NCBI GenBank assembly: GCA_028877005.1
Contig: JAGWPI010000276.1
Coordinates: 1 to 20,545 of the forward strand
Origin: Bacteroidota bacterium
GTDB taxonomy: Bacteria > Bacteroidota > Bacteroidia > Chitinophagales > Chitinophagaceae
Reading direction: 5' to 3'
DNA: 20,545 nucleotides
Shown here: positions 1 through 7,400 of the stretch, piece by piece
Layout of the letters: the number at the start of each line of letters is the position of its first letter
Numbering within the stretch: position 1 is the stretch's first letter
Position numbers and translations under genes: made by a program
Notes under the pieces: generated by a model
What the model saw: only the letters and a program-made list of their open reading frames with translations
Database searches by the model: none
What the model was told of the DNA's origin: nothing

Positions 1-275
1 GATTATCGGTATTTAGAAGTAATGCAGAGATTTACGCGCAATTAATTGATGATGATAATGGTGTAACATTAGCTGCTGCTTCTTCAAGAGATAAACATTT
101 GGTTGCTCAGAAAGTTACAAAAATAGAAAAAGCTAAAATGGTAGGTGCAGCTATTGCACAAAAAGCTGCAGAGCTGGGCATCACAAGTTGTGTATTTGAC
201 AGAGGAGGCAATTTATACCATGGTCGCGTAAAAAGTGTAGCTGATGGTGCTAGAGAAGGCGGTCTCCAATTTTAA
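1..275 (+). CDS. rplR: 50S ribosomal protein L18 (uL18), 3' part
   Basis: Open from the window edge (frame from base 3) to a TAA at 273-275, giving the last 90 residues of L18. L18 binds 5S rRNA in the central protuberance of the large subunit. The visible part has the typical L18 C-terminal half: [17 protein letters not shown] near the start, the AAASSRD segment, and the terminal [24 protein letters not shown] block ending GGLQF. The N-terminal RNA-binding part lies outside the window. rpsE begins 29 bp downstream in the same direction, the usual L18-S5-L30-L15-SecY order of the spc operon. Confidence 0.97.
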   Translation, partial: LSVFRSNAEIYAQLIDDDNGVTLAAASSRDKHLVAQKVTKIEKAKMVGAAIAQKAAELGITSCVFDRGGNLYHGRVKSVADGAREGGLQF

Positions 276-304
276 TCTAAACAAATATTTAATAATTTAG
301 GTCC

Positions 305-826
305 ATGTCTAAAATAATCGAAAATAAAGTAAAACTAACCGGTGATATTGAACTGAAAGAAAAAGTAGTTGCAATTAACCGTGTTGTAAAAACCACCAAA
401 GGCGGACGTACATTTAGTTTCTCAGCATTAGTCGTTGTTGGAAATGAAAAGGGTATTGTTGGTCAAGGATTAGGTAAGGCAAAAGAGGTTCAGGAAGCAA
501 TTGCTAAAGGTATTGATGATGCAAAAAAGAATTTGGTAAAAGTACCTGTAATGCATGGAACAATTCCTCACGAACAATGGTCAAAAGCTGGTGCTGCAAA
601 AGTTTTAATTAAACCCGCTGCTCATGGTGCTGGTGTAATTGCCGGTGGCAGTATGCGCGCAGTACTAGAAAGTGCAGGTGTTACCGACGTTTTAGCTAAA
701 AGTTTAGGTTCAGCTAACCCACATAACGTTGTTAAAGCTACTATTAAAGCGTTAACTGAATTACGTGAGCCAATTCAGGTTGCAAAAAATCGTAATTTAA
801 AATTAACTAAAGTTTTTAATGGCTAA
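305..826 (+). CDS. rpsE: 30S ribosomal protein S5 (uS5)
   Basis: 173 residues, the usual length for S5, which helps form the mRNA entry site and contributes to decoding accuracy. The N-terminal double-stranded-RNA-binding fold is visible as [19 protein letters not shown] followed by [22 protein letters not shown] (about residues 20-62). The C-terminal domain shows the [19 protein letters not shown] and [12 protein letters not shown] blocks (about residues 108-145). The ATG at 305 fits the alignment. No clear Shine-Dalgarno sequence precedes it, as is normal in Bacteroidota. It sits between rplR and rpmD (29-bp gaps on both sides) and is surely co-transcribed with them. Confidence 0.98.
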   Translation: MSKIIENKVKLTGDIELKEKVVAINRVVKTTKGGRTFSFSALVVVGNEKGIVGQGLGKAKEVQEAIAKGIDDAKKNLVKVPVMHGTIPHEQWSKAGAAKVLIKPAAHGAGVIAGGSMRAVLESAGVTDVLAKSLGSANPHNVVKATIKALTELREPIQVAKNRNLKLTKVFNG

Positions 827-855
827 ACTCTAGCTTTTTAGCTGAGGTAAAAATT

Positions 856-1047
856 ATGAAGATCATGAAAAAAATTAAAGTTACACAAATAAAAAGTGGT
901 ATCGATAGATCTGAGCGTCAAAAGAAAACCTTAGAAGCACTTGGCTTAAATAAGTTAAATGCTTCACGCGAAATTGAGGCTACTCCCCAAATCTTAGGTA
1001 TGGTTAATAAAGTTAGCCATTTGGTTAAGGTTGAGGAAGTTAAATAA
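856..1047 (+). CDS. rpmD: 50S ribosomal protein L30 (uL30)
   Basis: 63 residues from the ATG at 856, or 60 from a second in-frame ATG at 865 (MKKIKVTQIKSG), which matches the family start better; both are possible. L30 is a small protein of the large subunit. Recognisable features are the KIKVTQIKSGIDRSERQKKT start, the LGLNKLNASREIEATPQILGM middle and the HLVKVEE end. It lies between rpsE and rplO as expected. The 114-bp gap to rplO is unusually long for this operon and carries two hairpins. Confidence 0.96.
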   Translation: MKIMKKIKVTQIKSGIDRSERQKKTLEALGLNKLNASREIEATPQILGMVNKVSHLVKVEEVK

Positions 1048-1060
1048 CCCAATAATATTT

Positions 1061-1105
1061 ATGCTAAATGCATTATGTGAAGTATTTTCACATATCATTT
1101 AGCAT
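1061..1105 (+). repeat. Long hairpin between rpmD and rplO
   Basis: A perfect 10-bp inverted repeat (ATGCTAAATG at 1061-1070, CATTTAGCAT at 1096-1105) encloses a second stem, TGTGA at 1076-1080 with TCACA at 1088-1092. Together they make an RNA hairpin with a small internal bulge region. No T-run follows, so it is not a standard terminator. A second, small stem (GGGG at 1127-1130, CCCC at 1136-1139) lies just upstream of rplO. A role in mRNA processing, stability or regulation of rplO-secY is inference only. Confidence 0.6.
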
Positions 1106-1161
1106 TAACATTTATTCATCATGCGAGGGGCGATTCCCCGATAAGTACAAAATCAATAAAA

Positions 1162-1611
1162 ATGAAACTACACAATTTAAAACCAGCAGAAGGCGCTACA
1201 CACAAACAAAAAAGATTAGGTAGAGGTGAGGCTTCCGGTAAAGGTGGTACATCTACAAAAGGTAACAAAGGTGGACAAAGCCGTGCAGGTTACCAACGTA
1301 AAAATGCTTTTGAAGGTGGTCAAATGCCAATACAGCGCAGATTACCTAAACGTGGATTTAAAAATATTCATCGTATTGAATACAAAGTCTTCAATTTAGG
1401 TCAAATTGAAACTCTGAACGAAAAATATGCATTTTCAGAGTTTTCGTTAGAAAACCTTTACATTAATGGATTAGTGAATAGAACTGATAAAGTTAAAATT
1501 TTGGGTAATGGGGAGCTGAAAACCAAATTAAATTTTAAAGTAAATGCTATTAGTGACAAAGCAAAAGCTGCTATTGAATCTGTAGGCGGTACTGTGGAGC
1601 TAATTAAATAA
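1162..1611 (+). CDS. rplO: 50S ribosomal protein L15 (uL15)
   Basis: 149 residues, normal for L15, a late-assembling large-subunit protein. The extended Gly/Lys/Arg-rich N-terminus is typical: MKLHNLKPAEGATHKQKRLG, then a GRGEASGKGGTSTKGNKGG stretch and an FEGGQMPIQRRLPKRGF block (about residues 50-67) that threads into 23S rRNA. The C-terminal globular part ends AAIESVGGTVELIK, the usual L15 finish. The ATG at 1162 is preceded by an A-rich stretch, not a Shine-Dalgarno sequence. secY follows after 74 bp in the same operon. Confidence 0.98.
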   Translation: MKLHNLKPAEGATHKQKRLGRGEASGKGGTSTKGNKGGQSRAGYQRKNAFEGGQMPIQRRLPKRGFKNIHRIEYKVFNLGQIETLNEKYAFSEFSLENLYINGLVNRTDKVKILGNGELKTKLNFKVNAISDKAKAAIESVGGTVELIK

Positions 1612-1685
1612 TTTACTGTATATTGCCCTGCGCATTTATTTGCGTGTGAATTACTTAAGGTTTTAAACTCATAACAACAGTATTT

Positions 1686-3038
1686 GTGAAAAAATTCATC
1701 AAAACAATTAAGAATATTTGGGGTATTGAAGAACTGCGCGATAAAATTATTGTTACGCTTGCTTTAATATTAGTTTATCGGTTTGGTACACACGTGGTAC
1801 TACCCGGTATTGATCCCAATTTGTTAGATCAAACTAAGTTAAATGCTGCTAATAAAGGTCTTTTGGGGCTCTTCGATACATTTGCAGGTGGTGCTTTTAC
1901 ACAAGCTTCTATATTTGCATTGGGTATTATGCCTTATATATCTGCTTCCATTTTTATGCAGTTAATGACCATTCTTGTTCCACAATTACAAAAAATTCAA
2001 AAAGAAGGAACGAGTGGACAAAATAAAATAAATCAATGGACACGTTATTTAACCGTAATTGTAACTGCTTTCCAAGCAGGTGCTTATGTTGCTTATTTAA
2101 CAAATCCTCAGGGTGGATATGCCCAAGCCATTTTGCTAGATAGAACTATTTTCACATTTACAACTGTCATTACACTTTCTGCAGGTACTCTGTTTGTAAT
2201 GTGGTTGGGTGAAAGAATACAAGATAAAGGGCTTGGTAATGGTACTTCTATCATTATTATGGTGGGCATTCTAGCTCGCTTTCCTCAAGCAACCATTCAG
2301 GAATTTTCTGCTAAAAGTGAAAAAGCAGGTGGCGGATTATTAATTTTCTTAATTGAAATTGCCATATTAGTTGCCGTAATCATGAGTTTAATCATTCTAG
2401 TACAGGGTGTTCGTAAAATACCTGTTAATTATGCCAAACAAATTATAGGTAACAGGCAATTTGGTGGGGCAAGGCAATTTTTACCCGTTAAAGTAAATAG
2501 TGCCGGGGTAATGCCTATCATTTTTGCACAAGCCATCATGTTTTTACCAACTTTGGTTTCCTTTACAAATATTGATTCTGCTAAAGGAATCATCAAAATT
2601 TTTAATGATCATAGTAACCCTTGGTATATGCTTATTTATGGTGTAATGGTGATTGGCTTTACTTTCTTATACACTGCGTTAATATTTAATCCTAAGCAAA
2701 TATCAGAAGACTTAAAGCGTAATAATGGGTTTATACCTGGTGTTAAACCCGGTCAACCTACTACTGATTATATTGGATCTATAATGGATAAGGTTACTTT
2801 ACCCGGAGCCATTTTTTTAGCCATCGTAGGTATTATGCCCGGATTTGCACAAAAATTAGGCGTTACTAGTGCATTTAGTACATTTTATGGTGGTACCTCA
2901 TTGTTAATTATGGTGGCAGTTATATTAGATACTTTACAACAAATTGAAACTTATTTGTTAATGAGGCAATATGATGGCTTAATGACTGGTGGTGGAAGAA
3001 TACAAGGAAGGCAAGGTGTTACATCTTCAGTACTTTAA
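1686..3038 (+). CDS. secY: Protein translocase subunit SecY
   Basis: 450 residues, forming the channel of the SecYEG translocase in the inner membrane. The start is GTG at 1686; MKKFIKTIKNIWGIEELRDK matches the usual Bacteroidota SecY N-terminus. The chain has about ten hydrophobic segments. The first (about 22-42) is followed by the plug region (GLLGLFDTFAGGAF) and the second segment with FALGIMPYISASIFMQL. Also visible are GNGTSIIIMVGI and the C-terminal YLLMRQYDGLMTGGGRIQGR cytoplasmic tail needed for SecA and ribosome contact. It is the last gene of the ribosomal operon here, and an intrinsic terminator follows 27 bp after the stop. Confidence 0.99.
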   Translation: MKKFIKTIKNIWGIEELRDKIIVTLALILVYRFGTHVVLPGIDPNLLDQTKLNAANKGLLGLFDTFAGGAFTQASIFALGIMPYISASIFMQLMTILVPQLQKIQKEGTSGQNKINQWTRYLTVIVTAFQAGAYVAYLTNPQGGYAQAILLDRTIFTFTTVITLSAGTLFVMWLGERIQDKGLGNGTSIIIMVGILARFPQATIQEFSAKSEKAGGGLLIFLIEIAILVAVIMSLIILVQGVRKIPVNYAKQIIGNRQFGGARQFLPVKVNSAGVMPIIFAQAIMFLPTLVSFTNIDSAKGIIKIFNDHSNPWYMLIYGVMVIGFTFLYTALIFNPKQISEDLKRNNGFIPGVKPGQPTTDYIGSIMDKVTLPGAIFLAIVGIMPGFAQKLGVTSAFSTFYGGTSLLIMVAVILDTLQQIETYLLMRQYDGLMTGGGRIQGRQGVTSSVL

Positions 3039-3064
3039 TCATAAAATATTTTCTTTATAATAGT

Positions 3065-3100
3065 AACCTGTTGGGCTTAAGCTCAACAGGTTTTGTTTTT
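3065..3100 (+). terminator. Rho-independent terminator after secY
   Basis: A perfect 9-bp inverted repeat (AACCTGTTG at 3065-3073, CAACAGGTT at 3084-3092) is extended inward by a G-T and two G-C pairs around a TTAA loop. TTTTGTTTTT follows (the stem's last bases plus 3091-3100). It closes the rplR-secY transcript and separates map from the ribosomal genes. Confidence 0.9.
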
Positions 3101-3158
3101 AAAGTTGAATTTATCTGCACTGCAGTAACTATCAATTTTATCAATTAATTTTATTTAA

Positions 3159-3989
3159 ATGTCACGAAGAAATAATGTAAATATGATGTATGCTAAAACA
3201 GAACAGGAAATTGAGATCATGAAAAAAGCTGCCTTGTTGGTAAGTAAAACCTTAACTGAAGTGGCTACTTTTTTAAAGCCTGGTATAACAACTTTACAAA
3301 TTGATAAGCTTTGTTTTGAATTTGTACAAGATCATAAGGCTATCCCTTCATTTCTAAATTATCATGGTTATCCTTATTCAGTTTGTGCCTCAGTAAACGA
3401 TGTAGTTGTGCATGGATTCCCCAATCATCAACCTATTAAAGATGGCGATATTGTATCAATTGATATGGGGGTAATTTTAAATGGATGGCATGGCGATCAC
3501 GCTTATACATTCATTATGGGAGATGTTGCGCCCGAAATTTTACAACTAGTAAAAATTACTAAAGAGAGCTTATATAAAGGCATAGAAAAAGCAATTGTAG
3601 GAAATAGGGTTGGAGATATTTCTTTTGCGATACAGGAACATACTGAAAAAAAAATGGGCTATGGTGTTGTTCGTGAACTGGTGGGTCATGGATTAGGACG
3701 ATCACTACATGAAGACCCTCAAGTACCCAACTATGGTAAACGTGGTAATGGTCCTAAATTAAAAGAAAATTTAGTGTTAGCAATAGAACCTATGATTAAT
3801 TTAGGTTCAAAAGATGTGTATACAGAAAAAGATGGTTGGACAGTAAAAACCAAAGACGGTAAAGTTTCTGTTCATTTTGAACATGATGTTTGTGTAAAGA
3901 AAGATAAACCCCTTATTTTAAGTGATTATTCTATTATTGAAGCTGCTGAAAAAAAGAATATAAATTTAAATACAAGTTACTATTCATGA
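3159..3989 (+). CDS. map: Type I methionine aminopeptidase
   Basis: 276 residues from ATG 3159. The cytoplasmic enzyme removes the initiator Met from nascent proteins. All five metal ligands of the pita-bread fold are present: Asp in SIDMG, Asp in GDHAYTF, His in GHGLGR, Glu in AIEPM and Glu in HFEHD. The VNDVVVHGFP segment supplies the conserved active-site His. Homologues usually start close to the YAKTEQEIEIM motif, so the in-frame ATGs at 3183 or 3186 may be the real start; the first eight residues (MSRRNNVN) are not family-typical. In many Bacteroidota map lies between secY and infA. Here it still follows secY but behind a terminator, and infA-rpmJ-rpsM do not follow. Confidence 0.96.
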   Translation: MSRRNNVNMMYAKTEQEIEIMKKAALLVSKTLTEVATFLKPGITTLQIDKLCFEFVQDHKAIPSFLNYHGYPYSVCASVNDVVVHGFPNHQPIKDGDIVSIDMGVILNGWHGDHAYTFIMGDVAPEILQLVKITKESLYKGIEKAIVGNRVGDISFAIQEHTEKKMGYGVVRELVGHGLGRSLHEDPQVPNYGKRGNGPKLKENLVLAIEPMINLGSKDVYTEKDGWTVKTKDGKVSVHFEHDVCVKKDKPLILSDYSIIEAAEKKNINLNTSYYS

Positions 3990-4066
3990 TTTTTTTTGAA
4001 GGATTTGCATCTTAAGTTGATTAATTAGGTGCTCATAATTCTTTTATATGTAATATATATTCATAT

Positions 4067-5602
4067 ATGCGAAGCGTAATATTTACAGTTAGTTTTATTT
4101 TATTAAGTATAGTAGTAGTTAATGCTCAAAAGCAATCGGAACTGAATTGGTTTAGCCAATATCAGGAAACGTATAGGGCTGAAATTATGCAGCAGTATAT
4201 TGATTTTATTAGTATTCCCAATACAACTTCATCTCAGGGTATGCTGTTAAAAAATGCTCAATTTTTATTAAAGCAAATGCAGCTTGCAGGTATTAAGCAA
4301 GTGCAACTATTAAAGCTAAATGAAAATATTCCTCCTGTAGTATATGGTGAAGTAAAAGTGCCTGGGGCAACTCAAACAATAGTATTTTATGCACATTATG
4401 ATGGACAGCCTGCCGATAGTACTAACTGGTACAAAGGATTACACCCATTTATACCTTCCTTTTACAATTACCCCATTCAAGAGGGTGGCACTTCCTTAAC
4501 TAAAGAACAATTTATTGATAGTTTAAATGATGATTATAGGATTTATTGTCGCGGAGTAGCTGATGATAAAGCAGGAGTAATGGCCATCATACAGGCCTAT
4601 ATTGCTTTAAAAAAAATTAATATTCAACCTAAGTTTAATATTAAATTCTTTTTTGAAGGGGAAGAAGAAGCTGGATCTCCCCATCTTGGTGAAGTGCTTC
4701 AACAAAACAAATTATTATTACAATCTGACATTTGGATTATATGTGATGGTCCACAGCCTTTCAATAAAAAAAATTTAATTTCTTTTGGTGTTAGAGGCGA
4801 TACACATATGGATATTACATTGTATGGTAGCAAGGTACCACTTCATAGCGGACATTATGGTAATTGGGCACCCAATCCTGCATGGAATTTAATTCGTTTA
4901 TTGGCTTCTATGAAAAATGATAGCGGCTATGTAACTATAAAAAATTTTTATGCAGATGTACAACCCTTCTCTGCTGAAGATAAAAAACTTTTAGCCGATT
5001 TAGATCTTAATGATGCAAAATTGAAACAAGAATTTGGTTTTAATCATGCCGAGATGCAAAATGTTAGTTTATCGGAAGCAATTTTTTTACCTACATTAAA
5101 TATTAATGGAATAGCTAGTGGAAATGTAGGTAAACTATCAACCAATAGCATACCTGCTTCTGCTTCTGTTAGTTTAGACTTACGGTTAGTTCCTGGAAAT
5201 GATTATCAAAAACAGCAACAAAAAGTGCTGCAACATATACAAAGTAAAGGTTATTATATTATTGACCATGAGCCCTCAGACCATGAAAGAATGGCACATA
5301 CACATATTGCAAAAGTAATTTGTGGATCTGGTTATAATGCCCAAAAAACACCCATAAATTTGCCTATTTCTCAGAAAATTATTCAAGCCATATCTACTAT
5401 TTCCACAAATGGTTTAATGATAATGCCCTTAACAGGCGGTAGTCTTCCTCTTTTTACAATTGAGCAACAATTAAATGCTAAAGCCATTTCTATACCTATT
5501 GCCAATTATGATGACAACCAGCACGCAGCAAATGAAAATATTCGGATTGGCAATTTTTGGAATGGGATTAAAGAAATGATTTCAATTATGACAATGCAAT
5601 AA
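4067..5602 (+). CDS. Secreted M20-family metallopeptidase
   Basis: 511 residues with an N-terminal signal peptide (about 1-20, hydrophobic core VIFTVSFILLSIVVV, cleavage near VNA-Q), so it acts outside the inner membrane. M20 dipeptidase/deacylase motifs are all visible: His110 and Asp112 in YAHYDGQPAD, bridging Asp166/167 in GVADDKAG, catalytic Glu pair at 199-201 in FEGEEEAG, Asp227 in ICDGP and His486 in DDNQHAANE. The dimerisation or lid domain (about 240-360) contains LHSGHYGNWAPNPAWN, typical of the carnosinase-like M20 branch. The substrate is not evident; a di- or oligopeptide is likely. Its stop overlaps the start of the downstream flavoprotein gene by one base, so the two are probably translated from one mRNA. 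Confidence 0.92.
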   Translation: MRSVIFTVSFILLSIVVVNAQKQSELNWFSQYQETYRAEIMQQYIDFISIPNTTSSQGMLLKNAQFLLKQMQLAGIKQVQLLKLNENIPPVVYGEVKVPGATQTIVFYAHYDGQPADSTNWYKGLHPFIPSFYNYPIQEGGTSLTKEQFIDSLNDDYRIYCRGVADDKAGVMAIIQAYIALKKINIQPKFNIKFFFEGEEEAGSPHLGEVLQQNKLLLQSDIWIICDGPQPFNKKNLISFGVRGDTHMDITLYGSKVPLHSGHYGNWAPNPAWNLIRLLASMKNDSGYVTIKNFYADVQPFSAEDKKLLADLDLNDAKLKQEFGFNHAEMQNVSLSEAIFLPTLNINGIASGNVGKLSTNSIPASASVSLDLRLVPGNDYQKQQQKVLQHIQSKGYYIIDHEPSDHERMAHTHIAKVICGSGYNAQKTPINLPISQKIIQAISTISTNGLMIMPLTGGSLPLFTIEQQLNAKAISIPIANYDDNQHAANENIRIGNFWNGIKEMISIMTMQ

Positions 5603-6867
5603 TGCAAACAGCAAAAAATTTAATAGTAGTAGGAGGGGGTGCAGCCGGTTTTTTTTGTGCAGTAAATGCTGCGCGAATGAATCCTAATTTAATAGTAACT
5701 ATTGTTGAAAAATCAGATAAGGTTTTATCCAAAGTAAAAATTAGTGGTGGCGGGCGTTGTAATGTAACACATGCTTGTTTCGATATTGCTTCTCTCACTG
5801 ATTTTTATCCGAGAGGTGGTAATTTTTTAAAAAAATGTTTTCATTGGTTTAATACCATACATACCATTCATTGGTTTAAAGAGCGTAACATAAATATAGT
5901 TGCAGAACCAGATGGGCGTATGTTTAGTGATACCAATACCTCACAAACAATTATTAATTGTTTATTGGCAGAAGCAAACCGTTATAATGTAACTATATTA
6001 TTAAGAACTGCTATTAATGAAGTAATTAATGAATATAATTATTTCATATTAAAAACTTCTCATGGTAATACCTTGCAGGCTAATTATGTTTGTATTACTA
6101 CAGGCGGTTTTCCTTCTTTAGCACAGTGGAGTTGGCTTGCTAAACTTGGCCATACTATTATTCCTCCGGTTCCATCTTTGTTTACATTTAATTTACCTAA
6201 ACATCCTATTCATGCTTTAATGGGTGTAAGTGTTTCTGAGGCTGTTGTTAAAATTTCCGGAACAAAATTAAAACAAACCGGTCCCCTTTTAATTACGCAT
6301 TTTGGTTTCAGTGGTCCCGCTATATTAAAGCTTTCGGCATGGGGTGCCCGTTATTTAGCAGAAAATAATTATGAATTTGGTATAGAAATAAATTGGCTGC
6401 CACAAATGAGTGAGCAACAACTTAGAAATAAGCTAAATGAATTGAGATTTGATGCTGCCAAACAAATGATTGGTTCTAAGTGTTATTTTTCAATTCCATC
6501 AAGGCTTTGGCTTTTTTTCTTAGAACAAATTAAAATCTCTTCTCAAAAAAAATGGGCTGATATAACTAATCAACAAATTAATCAGTTAATCCTGCAACTG
6601 CAGTTTAATCATTATCAAATTAAGGGAAAAACAACTTTTAAAGAAGAATTTGTAACCGCAGGGGGTATAGATTTATCAGAAGTAAATCCAAATACTTTAG
6701 GCAGTAAAAAAATACCTAATTTATATTTTGCTGGAGAAGTATTAAATATAGATGGTATAACTGGAGGATTTAATTTTCAAAACGCATGGACAACTGCTTA
6801 TATTGCTGCATCATCTATTGCTGAAATAAGTAGTCATGCAAACCATCAAAAAACTGCTACTGAATAA
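5602..6867 (+). CDS. BaiN/HI0933-family NAD(P)/FAD-dependent oxidoreductase
   Basis: 421 residues. The N-terminal Rossmann fold binds FAD: VVGGGAAGFFCAVNAAR (about 9-25) and the acidic VEKSDKVLSK end of the second strand. ISGGGRCNVTH (about 48-57) is the signature of the HI0933/BaiN (YhiN) flavoprotein family. The C-terminus has the second nucleotide-associated block, AGGIDLSEVNPNTLGSKKIP, then LYFAGEVLNIDGITGGFNFQ. The family's physiological substrate is mostly unknown; some members are named after bile-acid dehydroxylation, which should not be carried over here. The ATG at 5602 shares its A with the stop of the M20 gene (TAATG), suggesting translational coupling. The last codons lie inside a terminator hairpin of the convergent gene. 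Confidence 0.93.
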   Translation: MQTAKNLIVVGGGAAGFFCAVNAARMNPNLIVTIVEKSDKVLSKVKISGGGRCNVTHACFDIASLTDFYPRGGNFLKKCFHWFNTIHTIHWFKERNINIVAEPDGRMFSDTNTSQTIINCLLAEANRYNVTILLRTAINEVINEYNYFILKTSHGNTLQANYVCITTGGFPSLAQWSWLAKLGHTIIPPVPSLFTFNLPKHPIHALMGVSVSEAVVKISGTKLKQTGPLLITHFGFSGPAILKLSAWGARYLAENNYEFGIEINWLPQMSEQQLRNKLNELRFDAAKQMIGSKCYFSIPSRLWLFFLEQIKISSQKKWADITNQQINQLILQLQFNHYQIKGKTTFKEEFVTAGGIDLSEVNPNTLGSKKIPNLYFAGEVLNIDGITGGFNFQNAWTTAYIAASSIAEISSHANHQKTATE

Positions 6868-6882
6868 TAAACAGTAGCAGTT
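6848..6882 (-). terminator. Intrinsic terminator of the small repeat-protein gene, inside the flavoprotein 3' end
   Basis: A perfect 11-bp inverted repeat (AACTGCTACTG at 6852-6862, CAGTAGCAGTT at 6872-6882, loop of 9). On the minus strand the stem runs straight into a T-run (bases 6853-6848), 17 bp after the stop of the minus-strand gene. On the plus strand no T-run follows. The distal arm and T-run encode the last residues (KTAT) of the plus-strand flavoprotein. Confidence 0.8.
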
Positions 6883-6898
6883 GTACAGTTGCTTTAAT

Positions 6899-7174
6899 TT
6901 AACCTTTTTTAGGTTTAGATGAAGCAGGTTTGTTGGCTTTATATCGCATATCTGGCGTACCGTCTTTTTTCTTTGGCCCGGCAACTTCCTTTTTTTCTTT
7001 ATTTTCTTTATACCTCATATCAGCAGTTCCATCTTTTTTTACATGCTTTGCCGAGGTTGTAGCAGCTTCTTTTTTTTCTTTAGCGGGCTGTTTTTTGGGA
7101 GCTTGTGCAAAAGAAGCTGAAGAAAAAATGGCTAAAGCCAATACAATTGCAAAAATTTTTTTCATTTTTTTCAT
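6899..7174 (-). CDS. Small secreted lysine-rich protein with two KKDGTxDMRYKxNK repeats
   Basis: 91 residues. A signal peptide (about 1-23; MKKMKKIFAIVLALAIFSSA, cleavage near SFA-Q) is followed by a very basic Lys/Ala-rich region with no predicted fold. Two copies of a 14-residue motif are seen at about 46-59 (KKDGTADMRYKENK) and 69-82 (KKDGTPDMRYKANK). From memory, similar DGTPDMRYK/DGTPDKRFK repeats occur in many small exported Bacteroidota proteins; their function is unknown to me. At DNA level the two copies differ at several synonymous positions, so the protein motif seems selected. Met4 (7165) is an alternative start. It is divergent from rpsA and has its own terminator. Confidence 0.85.
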   Translation of the reverse strand: MKKMKKIFAIVLALAIFSSASFAQAPKKQPAKEKKEAATTSAKHVKKDGTADMRYKENKEKKEVAGPKKKDGTPDMRYKANKPASSKPKKG

Positions 7175-7340
7175 TTTTTAAATTATTGATTAAAAAAAGA
7201 CTTTCATTTTTAATAAATGATTATCAAAATAAATTTAATTAAAAATTGGTTCTGGTGTAATTTTTTTATAATTTTTTAATAGTAGCATGTTTAGCCCATT
7301 ATTTTAGATTAAATACGGATGGAAAAATTACCTAAAAAGG

Positions 7341-7370
7341 CTGTTTTACAGCAATAATTAATTACCTTTG
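7341..7370 (+). promoter_or_regulatory. Bacteroidota-type promoter of rpsA
   Basis: TACCTTTG at 7363-7370 matches the Bacteroidota -7 consensus TAnnTTTG. A CTG at 7341-7343, 19 nt upstream, could serve as a degenerate -33 (TTG) element. The transcript should start near 7375-7377, about 25 nt before the ATG at 7401. This excludes the in-frame TTG at 7368 as the start codon. Confidence 0.7.
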
Positions 7371-7373
7371 CAG

Positions 7374-7393
7374 CCCGAATTAAAACAATCGGG
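7374..7393 (+). promoter_or_regulatory. Hairpin at the 5' end of the rpsA leader
   Basis: CCCGA (7374-7378) and TCGGG (7389-7393) form a 5-bp GC-rich stem with a 10-nt A-rich loop, followed by TTTTATT and then the rpsA ATG at 7401. With the inferred start site it would form the very 5' end of the mRNA. A role in mRNA stability or S1 autoregulation is speculation. Confidence 0.4.
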
Positions 7394-7400
7394 TTTTATT

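Noticed and set aside
5586..5798. Minus-strand ORF over the start of the flavoprotein gene.
   Set aside because: Shadow of the GGGAAG/ISGGGRCN coding region, with no recognisable domain or start context.
6930..7181. Plus-strand ORF of 83 residues opposite the small repeat-protein gene.
   Set aside because: It is a Phe/Ser-rich mirror of a lysine-rich coding region. The minus strand has a signal peptide, repeats and a terminator.
7368..7400. TTG at 7368 as the start of rpsA, adding eleven residues.
   Set aside because: The TTG is part of the TACCTTTG promoter box, so it would not be in the mRNA. ATG 7401 is in frame downstream.
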